Shown: positions 1 through 10,200 of the stretch, in pieces
Layout of the letters: each line of letters opens with the position of its first letter
How positions within the stretch are numbered: position 1 is the stretch's first letter
From: Plazaster borealis
Lineage: Eukaryota > Echinodermata > Asteroidea > Forcipulatida > Labidiasteridae
NCBI GenBank assembly: GCA_021014325.1
Contig: CM037467.1
Location: forward strand, 4,154,001-4,218,000
DNA length: 64,000 bases
Reading direction: 5' to 3'
Translations under genes and position numbers: made by a program
Notes under the pieces: generated by a model
Told to the model about the DNA's origin: nothing
What the model saw: only the letters and a program-made list of their open reading frames with translations
Databases searched by the model: none

Positions 1-92
1 ACGGTCGGAACGACCGTCAGGAGGAGGGTTACGATTATCGCAACTAGGATGGAGGTATTCCTTCCTCCATGGTGGTACTGTGACTGTGTAGT

Positions 93-119
93 ACTACTAC
101 TACTAGTAGTAGTAGTAGT
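93..119. repeat. Palindromic (ACT)n(AGT)n microsatellite
   Basis: Four ACT units (93-104) are followed directly by five AGT units (105-119). The array is therefore its own reverse complement and can form a hairpin or cruciform. Confidence 0.9.
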
Positions 120-236
120 CCTACAGCACTATGGTACGGGGACTAGAACACGACAACCATTGACAACCACCGGCTACTCCTTTAATAAGAGCAAAATCCT
201 TGGGCCAATGAATCTAAACAGTTCGTAGCATTATTA

Positions 237-416
237 TTTCATAGAGCTGCTTAAATTAAGCATGTCTGCTTTGTTGAAAAAGTAAGCAGGATACCAGCCA
301 GAGATACTACATGTGAGATGGTATTTTGGCTGGTAACCTTATTCTGGTAAGCATAATTTTGTTGTGCTTAGCTACTTTTTGTGCTTTTAAAAGCAGCTCC
401 ATGAAATTGGGCCCAG
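237..416 (+). repeat. Interspersed element, 'GGGCCCAATTTCAT' family, diverged copy
   Basis: This copy has the internal blocks AGCAGGATACCAGCCAGAGA and GGCTGGTAACCTTATTCTGG and a right end reading ATGAAATTGGGCCC. Better copies lie at 45528-45720 and 55093-55283. The family has inverted ends of the form GGGCCCAATTTCAT and no coding capacity. It is probably a non-autonomous DNA transposon (MITE). Confidence 0.7.
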
Positions 417-595
417 GTCTTCAGATCGGGTAACATATTGTAATATTTATCTACATGTAGGGCCAATTCACTAACTGGACTTTCTCCTGTTATACTAAAG
501 CAATGATTATACTTCATCTATTTTGGAAATAATTTTGAATCCTACAATTTGATGTAAGCTAAGTTATCAGTATATTTTTTTCTTTTAGGTTGCTG

Positions 596-3500
596 ATGAC
601 AACCTTTGTGTTTAAGTTGATCAATAAAAGACTGGTTGGATGCCTGTCAACACATCTCCAGTCTGCCGTACATAATCACAGTCGTCTTTGTTCACGGTGG
701 AGTCATCAAAAATTTCATTCTGCCAGTGTGCATTTAAATATCCCCATGCAAAACGACGACATGTCAGGAATCGTTAGCAGCACCAATGGGATTGACGTGG
801 CTGGGATGCGCAAGGCGTACAAAGCCTCGCACGAGTCCTTTCAAGAGAGCAACTTGGTTGCGAGAGAGCCGATTGCCCAGTTTGCGGAGTGGTTTAAGGA
901 AGCGTCAAAAATAGACAGTATTGGGGAAGCAAATGCCATGACTCTTGCAACAGCAAGCAAGTAAGATCACTTAGCTGTATGTTATAATGTACCTTAGTGC
1001 AGGTTGGGCTCCCTGTCTTCATTTCACGCTAATGGAGGAGTCCAACCTCGGGGGCTCCATGTACCTGTACCTGAACATTGGCCATTTTGGAAACCACGGC
1101 TTGGGCTTTGGCTAAGGCGCTGTCAGTTATTGAGAAAATGTCTGCTTTCCTATGTGGGGCTTCAAACAGGCGAACGGAGCACAAGCTAGAGCCAAAGCCC
1201 AAGCCATGTTTCGACAATGGCCTATCTATGTTGGAAATGTACAGTCAAATTACTCAAGTATTTATGTAAGATGTAGTAAGCAATGATGCCAGCAAACAAG
1301 GTTGGTCTTTTGTTGATGGACACATTTTTGTTCGAGTATGACAAACTTTGTTAACTGTACAGCTCTGAAAAACCTTAGCAGTTTTGAAGTGTGTTGAATA
1401 CCTAAGGATGATTGTAAATGTTTACTGGCTTTACACATCTTGTGATTTGAGTATTATAAGTCATGTTGTGACCAAGACAAAATTTCATGGCTCTGCTTAC
1501 CGCGGGATTTTGCACTTATGGTCAAAGCTGTCCACTTATAGGCAGTTAGTGCAAATTTCTGCACTAGCTGTGAAGTATGTGAAGAAGAATGTTTAGAAGA
1601 AGTACCAAAGCAAACATATAGATTTTTCTGTACAACCATGAAATTGGGCCCAATACTGCATTGCATGAACAGTTTTGTATAAATAATGCTGCTTGGCTAC
1701 ATATGTATACTTTTTTTGCCAAGATTCATGAAATTTTCTGGGTTTTCTTTTGACAGGGAAGGGAAACCTTCTGCCCGGATGGTTCTACTGAAGGGATACG
1801 ATAAGCAAGGATTTAGATTCTTCACAAATTATGAAAGTCGAAAAGGCAAAGAACTGGTAAGCAATAATAAAATGTTCCCATTGGTTTCTTACTGGCTGGC
1901 ACATTGACATTTTCTTGAGTAGACTCTTCATTTAAGTTTCATGAAGCACTTTGCAATGATTGATTATGCCCATTTCGTGTTGTTGTCAAGTAGTTTGGTC
2001 AACACTTTTAAACAAGAAGAAAAAGTTATCACCTTTACTCAAAATAGTTTGAACTTACCTTCATTATTATTATTAGGTATTATTCATTTCTGGTAATGTT
2101 ACCAAGGATCATGCCTAGGTTTTTCCCCCCATTGGGGTTTTCCTCTTACATCTAAAACTGAGCATTTCTTCTTGTTTCCTAGTCATCCTGTTATTGGCGC
2201 TAATTGTGCTGTTGGATGTGTAATCAAATAAATAAATAAATAAATAAAAGCAAACTAACAATCACTGTTACTTGTAAGTCTGAGGAAACCTGTAGACAAG
2301 GATGCTTGCAATGAACCAGAAACACAGAGGTTAACCCCTACTCTTCCACGATAAGTGTTCTGGGTTCTTTATGTGCACTACTAATCCTAGTACACAGTAC
2401 ATACTGCTTTAAAATGTCCATCCAAAGAACAAAGCAAAGTAATTATGGTAAAGTATCTTTGCTCAAGGACACAAACATTAGTAACCAGCCAGGGCGGGAT
2501 TCGAACCCACACTCTGTGAACGACAGAACTTGAATACGGTGCATGAGACCGCTCGGCTGTGACGCTCCACTAATCAAAGATCTTTGAATGTTTGTGTGTA
2601 TTCAGAAGCTGTTATCATTATTCATTGGAAAATCATAACATAGAATCTTGACTCTTTAAGTTTTAGGTAAGGTCCTCCCTCTGAATTAACAGTAGACAAT
2701 CGAATGTTTTGTTCACAGGCAGAGAATCCCTTTGCGTCACTGGTTTTCTACTGGGAGGCACTAAGTCGTTCGGTAGGTAACCTCAGAAATTCCTCCCATG
2801 ATTTGAATTAACTAATAAAAATTGACTAAATTATATGTTAATATATGAAGTTGACTTAATTTTATGTTAAAATATGTATGGCATCCCGAACCATAAAGAT
2901 ATTGACAAAATAGGGAGACCGCCAAATTCAGGAAAAATAGCTAAGTTGGTAGAGCGCCGGCACGTTAATTTGGAGGTCGCAGGTTCAAGTCCCCTCTGGT
3001 AAATTTTTCTTTGTTCAACCCAAAATTGTTTAAAATACTCACATGTTCACTATGCCATTTATGAGTTAGATTTGAATAATATCTGGTAAAATTACTTGCT
3101 TAGTCACAAGTGACTGCATAAATGTCAATTCCTCAGATGAGAGACAGACTTTGCTAAGCCACATGTATCGGGGCAACCGGGCAAGGTTTTGGCGTATACA
3201 GAAAGAGATGCCAAACACCCATACACAATTCTGAATGAATGTGTATAGCACAATGGTACCAGGGTTTGCCTATCTGGAGTTTGCTATAGACCTTTCTGTT
3301 TCAACGCCACGGCCCGAGTTTTTGCCAACCAAGGTTGGAAAACTATGGGAAGCCATAAATGCAAAGCAAACACAGATGGCCACAGTTTGTAACAATGTTA
3401 TAAAAATATTCAAAATTAGTGTTGAATTTGTTGGAAACAAAGCAACCAATCATGGGATGTATTTTTTTTTCAATTGAAAGTTTGCAGAAATGTTGAATTT

Positions 3501-5338
3501 TGTCACAACATATGTTAACATGATTGAATGTATTGCTAACATTTGGCTGTCCATGCCAACCAGCATTGTTTGTTTATCAACAATAGAAAGGTCTAGACAA
3601 AAGGCTTGCCTCGAATCATGTGACCTAGCAACACTGTCTTTAGTCCGAAGAATCCAATTTGAGTGCTTATTTGTGGCCAATCAAGTCATTGTACCAGACA
3701 TAAATCAAAATCTAACTTGCAAATGGTATTTGATAGTTTGTAGACACACATAGAATTGCAGACTCTTTTAATTCAATTGAAAATGGGATAAATTTGGTTG
3801 CATTTCTTCAAATGAAAAGGTCCGCATTGAGGGGCGTGTGGAGAAGCTTACCAACGAAGAGTCAACAGAATATTTCAACTCCAGACCTCCAACAAGCCAA
3901 ATTGGAGCCATCGTGAGTCATCAAAGTTCAGTTATAGAAGACAGAAATGTAAGTTGCAATGGGCGTTAATTAAATACCACGTTACCACCATGATATAAAT
4001 TGTTCACAGTAAAACAACTGAGCTGGGACTTCCTGCAGGCACAAAGTGTACAAACCTTTTGTTCTTGTTTGAAACAGGTGCTGACCAATAAAGACCAAGA
4101 GCTCAAAGACAAATACCTGGACTCTGGAGTCACAATACCCAAGCCAGACTATTGGTAAGAAAAAACGCCTTGTATCTACCAACTAGCGGGTTCAATTAGT
4201 GTATTGTTCTAGTTGTCTGGAAGCCCAAACAATCTGTGTTTAAGTGTTTTCCGGCTCATCAGGTGAAATGCCTTGTTTTGGGCAGGATGTTAAATTGTGT
4301 AAAGTTGTATGGGTTTTTTTTCTGTGTGATCCCATAGGTTTTTGTACATGAAAGATGTAATCTAAAACAAAACACACCATATTGCCACAACTACTACAAG
4401 AAAGTTCAAGATATAAACTGGTCAAAAAATAAATGGCATCATTTGTGTCACAATATTGTTTTTTGATTGAACAGTTTAAAACAACGAGGGCAGAGCACAG
4501 ATCCGAGTCACTTTTGACACCGAGTCCTCACTATCGAGTCTAAAATCCAAGTTATTTGAGTCAAGTCCCAGTCACAAGTCATACAATACAAGCCAACCAC
4601 AATCAGGGTTTTCAAACTAGGAACCACAGAAAAGAAAGGCAGGGAAAGAAACGACCCTTTACATGAATTATGTAAATTGCACATTGCGCGTGTGCACTTG
4701 CACTACTGGTGGACAAAACAAAGGAACATCGCACCTTTTTGTATTGGCCTGATGGTGGCATGACACAAACGTGTTTGTGACTTGTGCACAATTCTATTTC
4801 TTCTGCCAACGAATTTACCCCTTGCCACAACAGCGCACACACATGCGCCTATCCGTCATTTCGGGAGACAAAATGTACACAAAGGAATTGACTCTGACAA
4901 TGGTGAGCATTGTAGACACGCATTTTGCGGAGGTGCGTTCCGCGTCTGGAAGGGGTCAATAGTGTCTGTTTGCATGCATCCATCAATGTAATTAGCATTT
5001 TCATTGGAAGGGCTAATTGTTTGTCATCCTCAGGGGTCGTAACCAATAACTGTTTACCAATGGCCAATTAAACTGAAACAGTTATTGGTTACAGCCTCCA
5101 AAACGCACCCTAGTTCTATTGAAATTGGAATCAGGCAAATCTCATGTAAATTTTATTTGATTTTGTTCCAATCAGGGGTGGATTCCGAGTGGTCCCGGAC
5201 GTGGTGGAGTTCTGGCAGGGACAGAGTAACAGACTTCATGACAGAATCGTCTTCCGACGACCCCAACAGGATGAAAACATTGGGAAGTTTGTCAAGGAAG
5301 GAGAGGATGGATGGGTCTATGAAAGACTTTCCCCATGA
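596..5338 (+). CDS. PNPO: Pyridoxine-5'-phosphate oxidase (PNPO), six coding exons
   Basis: FMN-dependent oxidase that converts pyridoxine or pyridoxamine 5'-phosphate to pyridoxal 5'-phosphate, the last step of vitamin B6 salvage. Coding exons are 596-960, 1757-1856, 2719-2772, 3820-3948, 4078-4154 and 5176-5338. Phases join without a gap to give 295 residues, against 261 in human. Visible family blocks are EANAMTLAT (about residue 110), the FMN-binding stretch RMVLLKG (129-135) and [13 protein letters not shown] (143-155), [10 protein letters not shown] in exon 4, and the C-terminal domain [18 protein letters not shown] (253-270). The ending YERLSP matches the family end. The ATG at 596 follows a 3' splice site at 588, so a 5'UTR exon must exist. 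The first 50 or so residues are basic, Ser/His-rich and not conserved; mitochondrial targeting is possible, and later Met codons in the same exon are alternative starts. Some introns hold SINE and MITE copies. Confidence 0.96.
2118..2250 (+). repeat. 3' half of a tRNA-derived SINE with (AAAT)n tail
   Basis: The block GGGGTTTTCCTCTTACATCT and the following text recur at about 8885-8945, 37737-37830 and 63526-63560. The copy ends in AAATAAATAAATAAATAAA (2229-2248), a typical SINE tail. It lies in PNPO intron 2. Confidence 0.75.
2478..2572 (-). repeat. tRNA-derived SINE head, reverse orientation
   Basis: GGGATTCGAACCCACACTCT is a reverse-strand B box (GGTTCGAATCCC), and ACCGCTCGGCTGTGACGC is the A-box side. 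The same head occurs at 15775-15884 (reverse), 39458-39530 and 50641-50985 (forward). Confidence 0.75.
2936..3030 (+). repeat. tRNA-like SINE head (A box and B box present)
   Basis: TAGCTAAGTTGGTAGAGCG (A box) and GGTTCAAGTCCCC (B box) are spaced as in a tRNA, but the acceptor stem does not close and the 3' side runs into TTTCTTTGTTCAACCC, a tail also seen at 47151-47170 and 62219-62230. It is a SINE rather than a functional tRNA gene. A related reverse copy is at 29515-29738. Confidence 0.65.
4794..4962. repeat. Short inverted-repeat element, copy 1 of 3
   Basis: ACCCCTTGCC near the left end is answered by GGAAGGGGTCAAT at the right, around a shared core (ATGTACACAAAGGAATTGAC). Relatives lie at 6735-6905 and 7710-7854. 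It sits in the last PNPO intron and has no coding capacity. Confidence 0.55.
5025..5095. repeat. Small foldback (hairpin)
   Basis: GTAACCAATAACTGTTT at about 5038 is followed 20-odd bases later by AAACAGTTATTGGTTAC, a perfect 17-bp inverted repeat. It is a deletion-derived MITE or a simple hairpin within the last PNPO intron. Confidence 0.8.
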
Positions 5339-5393
5339 AATGAAAACCTGCTTTGGCGATGCAGGGAATTAAAGGAGAGTTTCAAAAGTCAGT

Positions 5394-5582
5394 TACAAAA
5401 GAACATTCCTGTGGGAACACGCACACAATCCATTGGACCACATTCCGCTGGACCGCATCATTGTGCTGAAGTACGGAAGCAATCCTACATGAGTGAATAC
5501 ACGCACTAGTATTTTGAACATTCCAATGGAATGTTCCTGCAGTCCAACGGAATGGTCCATTTGCGCATGCTGGAATAATTAT
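5394..5582 (-). repeat. Interspersed repeat shared with 28366-28560
   Basis: The blocks GCAGTCCAACGGAATG, GGAACATTCCATTGGAATG-like hairpins and TTTGAACATTCCAATGGAA correspond to the reverse complement of the 28366-28560 segment. The family is non-coding. Its right end abuts the likely PNPO poly(A) signal. Confidence 0.65.
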
Positions 5583-5589
5583 CCGATCC

Positions 5590-5595
5590 AATAAA
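5590..5595 (+). terminator. Candidate PNPO poly(A) signal AATAAA
   Basis: A canonical AATAAA lies about 250 bp after the PNPO stop codon, which is a reasonable 3'UTR length. It is the first such hexamer I see after the stop; assignment to PNPO is by position only. Confidence 0.45.
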
Positions 5596-5894
5596 AACGC
5601 TCCTTTAGTGAGGGTAAGATTTAAAGGTTTCATAGTGTTGGTTTTGGTTTGCGGGTTACACCGTTTGACATTTAAATGCGGGTTACACCGTTTGACATTT
5701 AAATGAGTGACGTATTGAATGTGTAAAGTGTTGCATCAAAAAACAAATAAGATTTTATTTTAAAATGTGATAACACAGGAACTTAATGCCACTGCTGATG
5801 ATTATGAGGCATAAGTAGGGTTGGAGGGATACACATTTGGGCTGGAAGTATCTAAGCCTACTTAAGCCTCGTCATCATCAGCAATCCAGCATTC

Positions 5895-6068
5895 TCCTGA
5901 AGACGAGCAGAGTATACTGTTCGAAACGTTGAGACCACACCGGCTCTTTTCAGAGCCAACACCCCTCCCAAAAGCGATTTACACATGGTTGTACCCGCTC
6001 GTTTAGACCAGTTATAGTGACTTCGCTTATTTTCAACACCATGCTAAGCTTCAAACATCACTTGTAGG
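5895..6068 (+). mobile_element. Penelope-like element terminus with hammerhead-like core
   Basis: CTGAAGA (5897-5903), then a stem GAGCAG (5905-5910) pairing with CTGTTC (5917-5922), then GAAACG (5923-5928). CTGANGA–stem–GAAA is the hammerhead core arrangement reported from termini of Penelope-like retroelements. Here one extra base sits between CTGAAGA and the stem, so activity is doubtful. The flank (TTACACATGGTTGTACCCGC, then CATGCTAAGCTTCAAACATC) recurs at 41466-41631, which supports a mobile repeat. No reverse transcriptase is present. Confidence 0.5.
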
Positions 6069-6734
6069 GTAGGGCCTTCCACAAATACATACAAAGGGAT
6101 CGCAATACGTGTATTTTTAGATGATTATTTATTAATTACAAACTTTTACATTGTAAATGATCAAGGAAGTATGGCGCACTTCCTTCAGAAGAAAGAAATG
6201 AAAATGAAAAAAAAGGCCATCATTTGTGACATAAAAAACTTTATTTATAATGCATGTAATAATAAAGGGCCGTTAAGAGATGTAAATTTACTGCTCTGTT
6301 TATGCCATATACATTTCAGCATTTTAAATGACTCATAAAAACATCAGAACAAATTAACAGTCTATTCATAACATAAATATTTTCAGCACTTGTTTATTAA
6401 ATTGGTAATTTGCAAAGACAGTTGTGTAATTGTATCATGGTCGAGTCTATTTTGTTTTGCTTTTCTATTAAAAATAAAAGATTGTTTCTTAAAAAAACAA
6501 TTACAAGTATTCTAGAAGTATCTGCTTTAAAATTATTGCTGAATGGTACTAAATGATATATATAAATGGAAAGTTAACAACAGTTAATTTGTACAAATAA
6601 AAAATACATTTTTGTCAAAGAGATGCTGGTTATTATGTATGCAATCAAATTGTATTTGTTTTGTCCTTTTGTTGCAAGTGCAAGTCTTTACTATTATACC
6701 GGACTGTGTCAGAGCCATTAACATGTATAGGTTT

Positions 6735-6905
6735 TTACCCCTTGCACCATCGGACGCGGCTACTGTCTGCCACTCGCCATTTTGGGAGTCAAATTGCAGG
6801 TACAAATTATTGCAAGCGTGTACATGCCATGTCATCTAAAATGTGTACTTCACTGTGTAACACACAGGGACATCGACTCCCAAAATGGCGCAACCAAGAA
6901 TATAG
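6735..6905. repeat. Inverted-repeat element, copy 2 of 3
   Basis: TTACCCCTTGCACCATC and GCCATTTTGGGAGTC on the left are answered by GACTCCCAAAATGGCG on the right, forming a foldback. It is related to 4794-4962 and 7710-7854. Confidence 0.6.
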
Positions 6906-7210
6906 TGATGATGTCAGGTGAACTGTGATAATAAATATGTAGTTGTAATTGGACACGTAATCAAATCTGGGTCAGCTTGATCAAATGGAAATCCGACACA
7001 ATAATGATGCAAAATGTCCAATTTCCTGTATTGATTCACACAATATGTTGCCTGCCAGGAAATGCACAGGAGTGTTCAAAGGTCACTCTTTTCGTATTAG
7101 CAAGGTAAAATGATCTTCAAACTCTCCCATTGCTGTGTGGGTCAAAGAGCCTGGAGAAGCTGTTCTGGAGAAGCTCTTCTAGGTGAAGGGTTTTAGGTCA
7201 CTCAATTTCA

Positions 7211-10200
7211 TCAATCTTTTGCTGCCTCCAAGAATGACATCTTCAAAATCTCCCTCTTCACACCTTAACAGAATGAATTTTACACCGAGAATTTACAAAT
7301 TAATTTCAGAAAGTTTGCAGAAAAAGGCAGGATATGACAAGATGCAGCAGGTTGGAGCCCTGTCCACCGTTAAGGGGTGAAATTTAAAGGTGCACAGAAG
7401 TTGCTCCAAGTGCAATGCTTTGTCATGCACGGAACAGATACAAACCCAGTTTAACTCCACAAGTGGTGCAGAATTAGGAATTAAATCATTTGTTGGGGGG
7501 ATGGTACCTAAAAGTGCCCACCGAGTCAAAGGTTGGCAGGCACTAAGAGCACACTGCGGTCTTTGAAAGAAAATATAAAGCAGTGAACAAAAAAGCATTC
7601 AATATGTAGTTAAGGACATATCTCAAATCCCCTCAGTTGATATTTCCTCCATTTGTCAGTTACATGGAAATTTTAGCACAAGTTGTATAAACACCCTGTA
7701 TGGGCCCATTGCACAACGCACAGCGCAATTTACACGCACCTATCCTTTCCGCCATTTTGGGAGTCAAAATGTACACAAAGGAATTGACCCCCAAAATGGC
7801 GGAATGGCAGAGGCGCATTATAAGGAGGTGTGTTCCGCGTCGTGCAAGGGGTCAATAAGTCATACAGAAATCTGCTTGCTTGGAAATGCGCCATTAAAAC
7901 ATTTAATGTTGCAAACCATTTTCTATCATCTTAAATGTAAAAGTTATTATTTGAGTAAAAATTCACCAAAAAGTGTTGTATTTTTCAAAATATTTCAAAC
8001 TGAAAATTATCATACTAACTAGTTCTTTGAAAATGAACTCTACCTTGAGTATAGGTCTTGCAGACTTCTATGTTAAATTCCCCATGCTGCTTCACCATGT
8101 CTTCAAATGATCGTGTCCCTCCGCCCACACCAAAGTAGTGCGTCTTCGCTGCAACGTATCTAGTATCGCATTAAGGCATAACAAGGTGTTTCAAGCATAA
8201 CATGCATACAAGACAACAGTCAACATAAATAATTGGAAATTATAATAGGCTAATACTTGCCTAACAAAACAGCAATGTGCTAATAGAATTTCTGTTAAGG
8301 GATAATGTTGTGGACACTTATACACAATGGATTTGCGTTGTTACATCACTCATCTGCTGGCAAATTAGCATGCCCCTTGCTTTTCGTACAGTAAGCAGTG
8401 GTTATGAAACAGAAACTCTGCTAAGGGCTGCTCTGTAAGCAGAAAATCTCTGCTTACAGGCTTTATGAAATTGGCCCAAGTAGTGATGGAACAGCTCCCT
8501 CTATAGGCTTTATGAAATTGGCCCAAGTAGTGATGGAACAGCTCCCTCTATAGGCTTTATGAAATTGGCCCAAGTAGTGATGGAACAGCTCCCTTTATTG
8601 ACTGAAGTTTGTGGTGTTTACAAAGGATACATAACTCCGCTTGGACTCAACACTGCCCTGAGTATATCGTAAAGCTTGTCATGTGACTCTAAACTGTAGA
8701 TTGTTTCTGATGTCAAGATGACGTCATACCTATCAAGAAAAACCCCAACACATTAAACAAATTGGTCAGTTAAGATCATTCAGGCTGGCTTTGTAGTTTA
8801 TGCCCTGACTTTCACTTCAGTGGACTCTGGTTTGAATCCTGCTTCAGACTGGAGCCTTGCTTTTGATTGGGTTTTCAGTCCCTACCCGATTGCATTGTTT
8901 TTTCCCAGTTGGGGTTTTCCTCCCACATCTAAAAGTGTCAAATTATTATCATCATCTCTTTACTGGTATCTCCAGGCCTACAGCAGAGCTGCCAACATTT
9001 GCATCTTGCAATCAGTGAGAACAACAATCAGGGAGATATTACAAATTACATTCAACATAGTAGGGAAAAAGTTTCCATAATCAGGGAGATTTTCAAATTT
9101 GTTCATCAGAACATGGAAAAACTGATTTATTTTCAGGGAACTTTCTGCAGAATTAGGGAGAGTTGGCAGCTCTGCTATGGGTCAGTGCAAAGGAATTTTG
9201 AGGGTTTCTTGGTTTTATTACCAGAAACACATGATAAAAATAAGAACAATGAGTCACAGAATGAAAGATTAAAAGCACTCCTTGCAATGAATTATTTGTT
9301 TCATAGGTCTACCACAGGGCAGCCATGTTGTTCATCTTCAATTACAATCAATGCAACCATAGTGAGGCTGAAAGGGAAAACAGTCTGGCCCTTTTGCATT
9401 TACATAGAAAACATTAATTCTTACGATTGCGCACAGGGAACACAACAAAGCGGTTGGCAGCATAATACAGGTCTTAAGGCCGTGTCCGAATTGGCGGCTA
9501 TGGCTAAGGCTATGGCTGGATCACCGCATCAATATGCATTGAAGTATAGGACGTCCTTAGCAACAGTTATAGCCATAGCTGTAGCCGCCAATTCGGATAC
9601 AGCCTAGGTCTACTAATCAGCATTTTTGTTATTACAGGAGAATGCATACTTTGTACTTTGTTCTTCGGAAGATAGTAGCTTCTGCACCAGACTCCAGTCA
9701 CCTGACAAGTAGCGGAGGTCCTGATTGGATGAAACATCCTCAGACTTGTTTAAAATGACACTAGGGATGGTCATGTGTTCAATCACCTCCTCATTCTAAA
9801 ATTAAAGAAAACAAAAGATTTCTAAAAATAAACTGTGAGATTTACCGGTAAATTATTTCCTGGGAATTTCACCCTTTTCAGTCAAACATTTCTTTACAAT
9901 AAGGACATTTCCTTGAAGGGGGAAGCACTGACACTAAAAGGCATTCCGTACCAACTTTGGTTAAACCGTAACTAACAACCCAGCTTGATATTCCTCCCAA
10001 ATAAAGTTACCAAACCACAGTTTGGACAACTGTAAAACTTGAGTTTCTATCAAGCTTACCTTCCCGCATAATTGAAATAAGAAGCATGGCCAGAACCATA
10101 CTCCCAACAAATTAACGGAGTGACTGGGTAGTGTTCATAATTCCAGGTACAGCTACAGGCCTGCGTGCTATGATGATGACAAAAATGTGTGTTCTCTATT

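Larger units (their letters stand above)
1..588. other. Non-coding sequence upstream of PNPO coding exon 1
   Basis: No gene is visible. The stretch ends in a pyrimidine-rich 3' splice site (TTCTTTTAG, AG at 587-588), so it is probably an intron or 5' flank of PNPO, with a 5'UTR exon left of the window or unrecognised here. It holds a palindromic ACT/AGT microsatellite, a GC-rich half-foldback near base 1 that resembles the one at 12367-12434, and one interspersed element near 237-416. Confidence 0.6.
5339..7210. other. Tail-to-tail spacer between PNPO and METTL18
   Basis: No gene is seen. The stretch holds the 3'UTRs of both genes, a repeat shared in inverted orientation with 28366-28560, a direct duplication of GCGGGTTACACCGTTTGACA (5651 and 5680), a Penelope-like terminal motif (5895-6068), an A+T-rich stretch (6120-6620) and a foldback element (6735-6905). 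Confidence 0.6.

Noticed and set aside
2936..3010. Functional tRNA gene
   Set aside because: A and B boxes are present, but the acceptor stem does not pair and the 3' flank is a shared SINE tail.
8999..9607. Plus-strand open frame of 202 residues
   Set aside because: It lies antisense within METTL18 introns and runs through the foldback MITE at 9478-9605. It matches no family I know and has no splice or start context.
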